Shown piece after piece: positions 56,392 through 64,000 of a stretch of 64,000 bases of DNA (position 1 is its first letter; every line of letters begins with the position of its first letter). Source of the DNA: Elymus sibiricus (lineage: Eukaryota; Streptophyta; Magnoliopsida; Poales; Poaceae). The DNA is taken from NCBI GenBank assembly GCA_039707655.1, contig CM077667.1:417365409-417429408 (forward strand), written 5' to 3'. The notes below the pieces were generated by a model that saw only the letters and a program-made list of their open reading frames with translations, had not been told where the DNA came from and searched no databases. The position numbers and the translations under genes are program-made.

Positions 56392-57207
56392 CTAGGTATT
56401 GTCATCTTTGGTATGCAACTCCTCAATTGCACACTTATAAACCCTAGGAGATTCTTTGGTTTTATCAATAATCATACTCCTAGGCAAGAAATCAAGAAAT
56501 TCACTTGTAGCAATTGGTTCCTGGACAATATTAATAAAGTTAGGGTGAGCACTTATCATCTTAAGATCTTCATATCCTTTACTAGAGGATTCACCCTTAT
56601 TTTTAGGAACATAAATAAACTTGGCAGTCTTAGTAGGAGGAAAATTTGGAGTGGTTTTAACAGAGGCAAAAGCGGATCCCAAGTTGGCAATAATATCTTC
56701 TAGCTTGCCAATTCTAATGGAATCCTCATCTATCTTTTCATTAACTATGGGTTCTTTCTCCCTTAGATTTTTTAAAGTAACTCCTACCTTAGATCCATAT
56801 TGGGTAATTTGATTATGAATCTTTTTATCCAAGTTTTTAATGAGCTCAACAATAGCAATTTTATTTTCAATAATATCAAGCCTTCGCATCACATGTTCCA
56901 AAGTTAAGATAGTTTCATTAACCATGAGTGGGGGTGAACCTACCAAATTTATCATAGCACTATAAGAATCAACGGTATGGCTTCCCAAGAAATTTCCCCC
57001 CGTAATGGTATCCAGAACATATCTATTCCAAAGAGAAACACCCACATAAAAATTGCGAAGGAGAACGGTAGTAGATTGCTTACGAGTAGATTTATTTTGA
57101 GCATTGCAAATTCTATACCAAGCATCTTTTAAGTTTTCTCCCTCCCTTTGCTTAAAATTAAGAACTTCACTCTCGGGAGTACTAGCGATAGTAGTAAGGC
57201 TAGCCAT
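56392..57207 (-). CDS. Gag-like protein of the non-autonomous Gypsy element
   Basis: An open frame on the minus strand. The upstream part of the frame (to 57435) has no ATG at its start and overlaps the primer binding site. The likely start is MASLTTIASTPE at 57207 (or MLKIMASL at 57219), giving about 271 aa. It carries the Gag-type segment KDAWYRICNAQNKSTRKQST, then LLRNFYVGVSLWNRYVLDTI and a heptad-like region (IENKIAIVELIKNLDKKIH) that suggests a coiled coil. No zinc knuckle or enzymatic domain follows. The frame is intact, which fits a family that keeps Gag but borrows pol in trans. This is inference. Confidence 0.65.
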   Translation of the reverse strand: MASLTTIASTPESEVLNFKQREGENLKDAWYRICNAQNKSTRKQSTTVLLRNFYVGVSLWNRYVLDTITGGNFLGSHTVDSYSAMINLVGSPPLMVNETILTLEHVMRRLDIIENKIAIVELIKNLDKKIHNQITQYGSKVGVTLKNLREKEPIVNEKIDEDSIRIGKLEDIIANLGSAFASVKTTPNFPPTKTAKFIYVPKNKGESSSKGYEDLKMISAHPNFINIVQEPIATSEFLDFLPRSMIIDKTKESPRVYKCAIEELHTKDDNT

Positions 57208-57457
57208 GATTTTAAGCATTCTAACACACAAGCATACAAAAAGCAAACGAAAAGATGAACGGAAGAAGGGCGAATAAAAAGGCAAATCTTTTTGGTTTTT
57301 TTCTGAAAATCGTTTTAGAAGTGGGGGAGAGGAAAACGAGAGGCAAATGGCAAATAATGTAAATGCAAGAGATGAGTTTGTGATGGGTACTTGGTAGGCT
57401 TGATGTCTTGTCTTGCTATGTATCCTCCCCGGCAACGGCGCCAGAAATCCTTCTTGC

Positions 57458-59041
57458 TACTTCTTGAGCTTGCGTTGGTTTTCCCTTGAAGAGGAAAGGG
57501 TGATGCAGCAAAGTAGATAAGTATTTCCCTCAGTTGTTGAGAACCAAGGTATCAATCCAGTAGGAGGTACAAGCAAGGCCCCAATCTTTGCACCTACACA
57601 AACAATCAAACACTTGCACCCAACGCTAAAAAGGGGTTGTCAATCCCTTCACGGTTACTTGCAAGGATGAGATCTGATAGAGATAGATATAAAAGATTAC
57701 TAAAACGAAAAGTAAAATAAAAGTAAAAAGATTGCAGCAAAGTATTTTTGGTATTTTTGGTTTATAGATCTGAAAATATAATATGGAAAATAGACCCGGG
57801 GGCCATAGGTTTCACTAGAGGCTTCTCTCTTGAAGGAAAATAATACGGTGGGTGAACAAATTACTGTCGAGCAATTGATAGAAAAGCGCATAGTTATGAC
57901 GATATCCAAGGCAATGATTATGCATATAGGCATCACGTCCGTATCAAGTAGACCGAAACGATTCTGCATCTACTACTATTACTCCACACATCGACCGACT
58001 CCTGCCTGCATCTAGAGTATTAAGTTCACGAAGAACAGAGTAATGCATTAGGTAAGATGACATGATGTAGAGGGATAAACTCAAGCAATATGTTGAAAAC
58101 CCCATCTTTTTACCCTTGATGGCAACAATACAAATACGTGCCTCGCTACCCCTACTTTGTCACTGGGTGAGGACACCGCAAGATTGAACCCAAAACTAAG
58201 CACTTCTCCCATTGCAAGAATTACCAATATAGTTGGCCAAATCAAACCAATAACTCGAAGAGACTTGCAAAGATATGAAATCATGCATATAAGAATTCAG
58301 AGAAGATTCAAATAATATTCATAGATAATCTGATCATAAACCCACAATTCATCGGATCTCGACAAACACACCGCAAAAGAGTATTACATCGGATAGATCT
58401 CCATGAAGATCATGGAGAACATGGTATTGAAGAACATAGAGAGAGAAGAAGCCATCTAGCTACTAGCTATGGACCCGAAGGTCTGAGGTGAATTACTCAC
58501 GCAATATCGGAGGGGCAATGGAGTTGATGTAGATGCCCTCCGTGATCGAATCCCCCTCCGGCAGATTACCGAAAAAGGCTCCAAGATGGGATCTCACGGG
58601 AACAGAGGCTTCCGGCGGCGGAAAAGTATTATCGTGGCTCTTTTTGGTATTGGGGGAATATTTGGGAATTTATAGGAGGAAGATTAGGGTTAGGAGGCTT
58701 GCAGGGGGGCCACAAGCCAGGGGGGCGCCCCCCCTAGGGCGCGCCCTGCAGGCTTGTCGTCTCCCGGCAGGTCTTCTGCCCCCCTCTCCAAGTCTGGTAG
58801 GTTTCTTCTGGTCCAAGAAAAATCACCGCGAAGATTTTATTCCGTTTGGACTCCGTTTGATATTCCTTATCTGCAATACTCAAAAATAAGGAAAAAAACA
58901 GAAACTGGCACTGGGCTCTAGGTTAATAGGTTAGTCCCAAAAATAATATAAAATAGCATATTAATGCATATAAAACATCCAAAACAGATAATTTAATAGC
59001 ATGGAACAATCAAAAATTATAGATACGTTGGAGACGTATCA
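57458..59041 (-). repeat. 5' LTR of the gag-only Gypsy element
   Basis: 1584 bp, minus-strand TGATACGTCTCCAACGTATC at 59041. Its 57930-59041 part is nearly identical to 52417-53529. Small plus-strand ORFs in both copies (53019-53378 and 58533-58889) are homologous because the LTRs are, not because they are genes. Confidence 0.8.
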
Positions 59042-59973
59042 GACTTCTCCGCCTCCTCGATCCTGCGAGCGAGGGCTGAGTAGTAGATGGGATCTCGACC
59101 AGCACGACAGCATGGTGGAGATGGTGGTGGAGCAGTGCCAGCAGGGCATCGCTAAGCGCCACTAGAACTACGAACGGAGGAGCAACAGAGCAACGGGAGA
59201 GAGAGGGGCGCCAAGGGCTTGGTGTGTCCTCTTGGGGCGCCCCTCCCCTCTATATATAGGTGGAGGGGCATGGAGGATAGCCCCTCCAAGCCCTAGGGGC
59301 GCAACCAAGGGGGAGGAGGTGGAATCATAGTCCTCCTCCTTCCCTTCCATACAAAGGTGGACTTTCCACCTTTCCCAACTGCATGGGCCTTGAGGGACTT
59401 GTGCGCCCGGCCCAATAAGGCCAAGGCGCCTCCCCTCAGACCATGCTGACCCTTGGCACGTGGTGGAACCCTTGGTGGACTTCCAGACTTCTCCGGAAGT
59501 TTCCGGAACCTTCTGGAAGCTTCTCGGTACAATACCAAAAAACTGAAACTTTTTCCGGAACCCTGAAAACAACTTTCCATATATAAATCTTTACCTCCGG
59601 ACCATTCTAGAGCTCCTCGTCATGTCAGGGATCTCATCCGGGAATCTGAACAACATTCGGTCACCAACATACAGAACCCAATAATACTATATCGTAATCG
59701 AACGTTAAGCGTGCGGACCCTACGGGTTCGAGAATCATGTAGACATGACCGAGACACCTCTCCGGTTAATAACCAACAGAGGGACCTGGATGCCCATATT
59801 GGTTCCTACATATTCCACAAAGATCTTCATCGGTCGAACCACGATGCCAAGGATTCAACCAATCCCGTATGCAGTTCCCTCTGTCTCTCGGTATGTTACT
59901 TGCCCGAGATTCTATCGTCGATATCTCCATACCTAGTTCAATCTCGTTACCGGCAAGTCTCTTTACTCGTTCT
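59042..59973 (-). mobile_element. Copia LTR fragment (Angela-related), truncated at both sides
   Basis: Reverse-complement similarity to the Angela-type LTR: blocks equivalent to TTACCGGCAAGTCTCTTTAC, CGAGACACCTCTCCGGTTA and CCTACGGGTTCG occur in the same order, but with more divergence than between the two LTRs at 21-30 kb. A TATATATAG box (about 59251-59259) is in the right place for minus-strand transcription. Its right side is cut at 59973 by a Gypsy insertion and its left at 59042 by the gag-only element, so two later insertions sit in one older LTR. Confidence 0.7.
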
Positions 59974-60139
59974 TGTTGACACCTAATTTTGGCACGATGC
60001 AAAATACAGTAAAGGTGGACTCAAGCGGCAAGATCTTCTATACGAAAAAGTTCATATTGCCGGCATGAAAGGCTTGCCGGCATGGAATCTTGTCACCCGA
60101 GCAAAAGGCTTGCCGGTTTTGAGTGCTCGTCGATTTCAG

Positions 60140-60290
60140 TAAAGATGATCTGGCAAGGAGATGACCCGGCAGGAGGCAATCCGGCAAGGAGGCGATCCGG
60201 CAAGGAGACGGCCCGACAAGGAGGCGATCCGGCAAGGAGGTAGCCCGGCAAGGAGGTGATCCGGCAAAACGACCCGGCAAGATATCCTGA
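60140..60290. repeat. 16-18-bp tandem array in the Gypsy LTR
   Basis: About eight degenerate units of the form ATCCGGCAAGGAGGCG. The related GCTTGCCGG motif appears just upstream (60070-60115). GCGGTACTACCGC-type near-palindromes follow at 60391-60560, a second repeat family in the same LTR. Confidence 0.8.
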
Positions 60291-61084
60291 TGGTACTCCC
60301 AAGAAGGCGGCAGCCCGTTGAAGACCGGAGACCAAGATGGACGTGAGGAGGCGTAAGCCAGCCCGTCAAGACAGACTCTGGAGCGGTACTACCGCCCTAT
60401 ATAGCGGTACTACCGTGTTTTACTAACGCGCCTACTACCGCTTACGAAAATACTTCTGGTATCCCGAGGACCCCAAGCGGAAGTGGCACGGCACTAAGCC
60501 GCACCCAGGGCGGTACTACCGCTGTAAGCGGTACTACCTCTTGCACAGAGCGGTACTACCGCTTGCCGGCACGAAGATTCGGGCAGATTTTGGAGAGTCC
60601 GAATTTGGCTAGCGTTTTTTGATCCTTTGGAAGGAAAGCTTAGATGAATCCATGACTTGTACGGGATGTCCAACCCCCTCTTAAATAGAAGAGGTGATGG
60701 CCGATTAAAAAGAACACACAATCGAACAATCATTATACTACTTTTTCATCTACGTTTTATCTTTCCATCGTTTTTCTCTCTCGTTCTTCGTCGTTCTTCG
60801 TGTTGGAGAGCTGCGAGTACAGAGGCTCTAGGGGCGAGCGAATCGACCTAGGGCAGCCCATTGCTGCCGCACTCCCTGACGGGGTCCCTCCCGGGCGTGC
60901 GGGGCTTTGGGTCTTCAAAAGCGTCTGCCGGCTGTCCTGCGTATCGCGCTGCCGGTCGGACCTCCTTCGACGTGAGCTGCGGTGCATCACCCCCGGCGTC
61001 GAGGGTACACGGTGACGTGTTCGTGTGTCAACACACTTTTTGGCGACTCCGCTGGGGACCTTTGATCCATCATCATCATCCATC

Positions 61085-63670
61085 ATGTCCAATCTTCCCA
61101 ATCCCTCGGAAGTTGACGCCGATAACATCATCAAGCCCAATCTGGAGGAGTTATCGGCCGAGCATCGCCAAGCTTATGAGGAGTACAAGAAGGCGCATGA
61201 AGAGAAGGAGTTGCAGGAGTTCCTTGGAAACTTCAAGAAGGACCGCCAAGGCAATATCACTCCGGTTGGAGAAATCAAGTTTCCTCCTCTTCAAACCGAT
61301 CAGGTTAAACCTTCTGTAAGTACTACCTTTTCTCCTGAGCAATGGGCTGAAATTGAGAGCCGTATTTCTGATAGCAATAATCTGATCTATCAAGCTTTCT
61401 TAGAAAATACTAATGCCCAGAAGAATATGCCTAATATGCCTGCTAGTATGGGAAACCCTAATTCAGCTTTGCCTATCTCATCGGCGCCCCCCATGCCGAT
61501 GAATTATTTTCCCACCCATACCAATCAAATTGTGGCTGCACCGCTTAATCCTTTTATGAATATGCAGAGTTCGGTGGCAACGCCGAACCAAACCTTACCG
61601 ATAGGTGGAAACATTGCTAGATCATCGCCGAACTATGGTTCGGCCAACATGCCACAATTTACACCCATAGTTGCTAACCCTAATCCTCCTATGCCATTGC
61701 CACAAGCTCCATCGTCTACTATGGATGATGCTTTAGCTAATTTTAGAGAGGAGATGGCTAAAACGCCTCGAGAGAATTTTGGTGTTGAATTACCTAGGAA
61801 TCGGATTTATCAAAAGCCGTATCCTGAGTACTTTGATGCAATTCCGTGCCCTCAAGGATATAAAATTCCAGATTTTGTTAAGTTTAATGGAGAAGGCACG
61901 AAGACCACGTGGGAGCGTATTAGCCAATACCTAGCACAATTGGCTGAAGCAGGCTCGATAAATGAATTGAAAGTGCGTTTATTTCCTTTGTCATTAACTG
62001 GTACTGCATTTTCATGGTTTTCTTCTTTGCCGCATGGCTCTATTCGTGTTTGGTCACAACTAGAGCAAAAATTTCATGATCATTTTTATAGCGGCGACAA
62101 TGAACTTAAGTTGTCACATCTTACATCGGTTAAGCAGAAGCATGACGAATCGGTCTCCGATTACGTCAAGAGATTTAGAGAGACAAAGAACCGGTGCTAT
62201 AGTTTAGTGATAACTGAGAGAGACTTGGCTGATCTTGTGCTCAATGGTTTGAGAACTCATATTAGAGAAAAGCTAGAAGGCTATGAATTTATAAGCATCA
62301 ACCAAGTCTTACAGAGGGCTTTGGCTCATGAAAGCCGAAGCAAGGACCTCAACGAAGTGCATAGATACAAAACTGATCGTCCTAAGATGAATATGGTTGA
62401 ATATGATAGTGATCATTTGGACGATGAGGGTGATATTTATGCTGCTGAATTTGTTTGGCCCTCGAAGGCCAAACCTTTTACTTGTCATGATTTAAAGCCG
62501 ATTCATAAGAATCGCGATGATGAGATGAAGTTCACTTTTAACATTGCTAAATGTGATAGAATATTTGATGCTTTGCTACAAGCTAAGATTATTAAAATAT
62601 CTCATACTTTACCGCCGTTTGAAGAGCTGAAACGGCGTGCTTATTGCAAGTATCATAATTCTTTTTCTCATGCTACTAACGATTGCAATGTTTTTCGACG
62701 ACAGATACAATCGGCCATTAATGACGGACGATTGAACTTTTCTGAGATGCAAGTTGATAAGCAGCCCTTCCCAATGAATACTCTGGATTTGGAGGGGAAA
62801 AAGTTACTCATTCGGCCGGAGGTGGCCGAATCTACTAATAAAACTAATGTTGTCATTGGTGAGCCCAGGAAAAACAAAGATGGCGACAAGGTCCTAGGAA
62901 GGCAAGTGGTGCTTGACAAGCAACCCGATGGTGGGGAGATAATCAAGATCATCGTCAAGAATCCTACACTCGGGGGGCAACCGCAAGAGCAAGAGAATAC
63001 CCGTGTTAAGTTTGTCAAGCCCAAGAGTCCGGAAGTTGGCAAGTGGAAGCTGAATGAAGCCAAAGTGCAGCGCAAGAAAATCAAGCCAACTTTTGATATG
63101 TTGCTGTCCAAGTATGCTAATCAAGCGGCCGGTTCTAGCTCTAACCGGTCATCATATTTGAAGCACCCAAGATCACCTCCAAGACAAGAATTGCAACATC
63201 GCACAGGGCCATATGGGTCATGGGCACCAGGACTGTGGATGGCGCCACCTCCCTATGCACCATACCACGTGGGAGGATTTAATGGAGGATGGGGGCAGCC
63301 CCCAATGGCCCCTTATGCTTTTCATCCAGGATGGGCAGAACCAAGGAGGCCTATACGTGAGAAGTTTTCTTATCCCACACGAGGCCGTTTGAACAAAGGA
63401 GTCAATCGGCCAATGCAGAATAATCAAGGAAGGACCAATAAGCAAGTGTGGCGTGCCAAGTCACCAAGTGTAGTGGTCGAGTCTGGAAAGGGCAAAGAAA
63501 GAGTTGATGCCGGTTCACTCATCTTGGGCACTAAGACATTCACTATACAACAGCCGACTGTGCGGAACAACCTTACTGAGCCGATACTTGCTATCGCACC
63601 AAAGCACTCGGCTAATGATCATGAAGCTAGCACAAGCAAAGCCAAGTTCAAAGATCCAAAGTACATGTAG
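61085..63670 (+). CDS. Gypsy Gag (frame ends at an in-frame TAG)
   Basis: A structural Gag of a Ty3/Gypsy element. The first ATG in the frame is 61085 (MSNLPNPSEVD), after the primer binding site, giving 861 aa. The first part is Pro/Asn/Met-rich. A retrotrans_gag domain spans about residues 275-372 (KVRLFPLSLTGTAFSWFSSL, SVSDYVKRFRETKNRC). A C/H-rich segment CKYHNSFSHATNDC is near 520, then a basic, Pro-rich tail. The frame stops at TAG 63668-63670, but the same frame is open beyond it to the window end with sequence typical of this polyprotein (see next entry). The stop is therefore probably a single nonsense change of CAG. Confidence 0.8.
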   Translation: MSNLPNPSEVDADNIIKPNLEELSAEHRQAYEEYKKAHEEKELQEFLGNFKKDRQGNITPVGEIKFPPLQTDQVKPSVSTTFSPEQWAEIESRISDSNNLIYQAFLENTNAQKNMPNMPASMGNPNSALPISSAPPMPMNYFPTHTNQIVAAPLNPFMNMQSSVATPNQTLPIGGNIARSSPNYGSANMPQFTPIVANPNPPMPLPQAPSSTMDDALANFREEMAKTPRENFGVELPRNRIYQKPYPEYFDAIPCPQGYKIPDFVKFNGEGTKTTWERISQYLAQLAEAGSINELKVRLFPLSLTGTAFSWFSSLPHGSIRVWSQLEQKFHDHFYSGDNELKLSHLTSVKQKHDESVSDYVKRFRETKNRCYSLVITERDLADLVLNGLRTHIREKLEGYEFISINQVLQRALAHESRSKDLNEVHRYKTDRPKMNMVEYDSDHLDDEGDIYAAEFVWPSKAKPFTCHDLKPIHKNRDDEMKFTFNIAKCDRIFDALLQAKIIKISHTLPPFEELKRRAYCKYHNSFSHATNDCNVFRRQIQSAINDGRLNFSEMQVDKQPFPMNTLDLEGKKLLIRPEVAESTNKTNVVIGEPRKNKDGDKVLGRQVVLDKQPDGGEIIKIIVKNPTLGGQPQEQENTRVKFVKPKSPEVGKWKLNEAKVQRKKIKPTFDMLLSKYANQAAGSSSNRSSYLKHPRSPPRQELQHRTGPYGSWAPGLWMAPPPYAPYHVGGFNGGWGQPPMAPYAFHPGWAEPRRPIREKFSYPTRGRLNKGVNRPMQNNQGRTNKQVWRAKSPSVVVESGKGKERVDAGSLILGTKTFTIQQPTVRNNLTEPILAIAPKHSANDHEASTSKAKFKDPKYM

Positions 63671-64000
63671 CCTAAGTGGTGTCCTCCCGGGCTAACAAAA
63701 ACACAAAAGAGGAAACTACAGAGGTTAAGGAGTCATGAGATGGCAGAACAGGAGGCCGAGAAGCAAAGAGATGAGTGGTTCAATGACGTTCGGCCCATGG
63801 TACCTACAGAACAAGTATGGGTGCCTAAGAAAATACAAAGTGCGGTGGTTTCTACATCTGTCACATCAGCACCTGTACCACCAAGGAAGGACGATGCTAC
63901 TGCTGTTACATCGTCTACAACGCCTATTGATTCCGTTTCGCCCGAACAGATTTCAGAATCAATGAAGAGGGCAAACCTAGATCCGGCAAGCTCGGCAGGC
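63671..64000 (+). pseudogene. Continuation of the Gypsy gag-pol frame after TAG, partial
   Basis: In the same frame as the Gag above, 110 codons without a stop: PKWCPPGLTKTQKRKLQRLR, then an acidic/basic linker and a Ser/Thr/Pro-rich stretch. The WCP-GLT-TQKRKLQRLR segment is a familiar Gag-pol linker in grass Gypsy polyproteins. The protease and RT would lie past the window. Confidence 0.6.

Larger units (their letters stand above)
52417..59041 (-). mobile_element. Gag-only Gypsy-type retrotransposon, 3' LTR truncated
   Basis: A minus-strand element. The 5' LTR is 57458-59041 (1584 bp, TGATACGTCTCC to AGCA). The primer binding site TGGCGCCGTTGCCGGGGA is at 57447-57430 (matches the Asp tRNA-type site common in grass Gypsy elements). 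The internal region is 53530-57457. The 3' LTR copy 52417-53529 (1113 bp) lacks its last 470 or so bases. Shared LTR parts differ by a few percent. Only a gag-like ORF is found. The 3.9-kb interior has no protease, RT or integrase motifs, so the element looks non-autonomous. It had inserted into a Copia LTR whose remainder starts at 59042. Confidence 0.75.
59974..64000 (+). mobile_element. Gypsy LTR retrotransposon, 5' part (runs off the window)
   Basis: The 5' LTR is 59974-61033 with perfect 8-bp inverted ends TGTTGACA and TGTCAACA. A primer-binding-like TGGCGACTCCGCTGGGGA begins at 61041, seven bases after the LTR. The gag-pol frame follows. The 3' part and 3' LTR lie beyond 64000. It is inserted in the Copia LTR fragment. 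Confidence 0.85.

Noticed and set aside
56392..57435. Full 347-codon frame as the Gag start
   Set aside because: The first codons overlap the primer binding site and lack an ATG; the ATG at 57207 or 57219 is more plausible.
61025..61084. Gag start at 61025
   Set aside because: There is no ATG there and the codons lie in the LTR end and primer site; 61085 is the first ATG.

Overview
This is nuclear DNA from a grass of the wheat tribe (Triticeae: wheat, Aegilops, rye or barley type). The signs are an Angela/BARE/WIS-type Copia retrotransposon with typical LTRs, Stowaway MITEs, Helitron ends, CACTA ends, Gypsy elements with long LTRs, and GC-rich, spliced plant genes. No bacterial or organellar genes are seen, and the species cannot be fixed from this window alone.

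Three apparently intact host genes sit in a repeat-dominated background. (1) An NRT1/PTR-family (NPF) proton-coupled transporter lies on the plus strand at 4361-6285, in four exons encoding 544 aa. (2) A plant PDK1 (3-phosphoinositide-dependent protein kinase 1) lies on the minus strand at 12643-9177, in eleven exons encoding 506 aa. (3) An intronless plastid-targeted amidophosphoribosyltransferase, the first enzyme of de novo purine synthesis, lies on the minus strand at 41845-40190 (551 aa). The three show no operon-like or pathway link.

Layout. 0-4 kb: a broken copy of the PDK1 3' end, a dead CCHC/DUF4283-type gene and a Helitron 3' terminus. 4-13 kb: NPF, a spacer with tandem repeats and a tRNA-like arm, then PDK1. 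13-15 kb: a LINE-type RNase H remnant split by a Helitron-like insert, then a copy of the PDK1 upstream region. 15-32.6 kb: a minus-strand non-coding LTR element (LARD-like) whose very long LTR (about 5.1 kb net) holds a solo LTR (18669-19380) and a complete Angela-type element (21046-29815, 5-bp target duplication, open 1329-aa polyprotein). 32.6-40 kb: SINE-like copies, a decayed PIF/Harbinger element, a MITE and tandem repeats. 40-42 kb: the purine gene. 42-51 kb: MITEs, two Helitron ends, an AT-rich repeat tract, a second DUF4283 pseudogene and CACTA ends. 51-64 kb: a stack of nested LTR elements, namely a solo LTR without target duplication, a gag-only Gypsy element on the minus strand, part of a Copia LTR, and a plus-strand Gypsy element whose gag-pol frame carries one TAG stop and runs off the window.

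The most interesting signals are the dispersed PDK1 pieces on both sides of the intact gene, the cluster of Helitron 3' ends (one next to gene fragments, one inside an RNase H frame), and the readable insertion order of the nested retroelements. I found no clearly new protein system.
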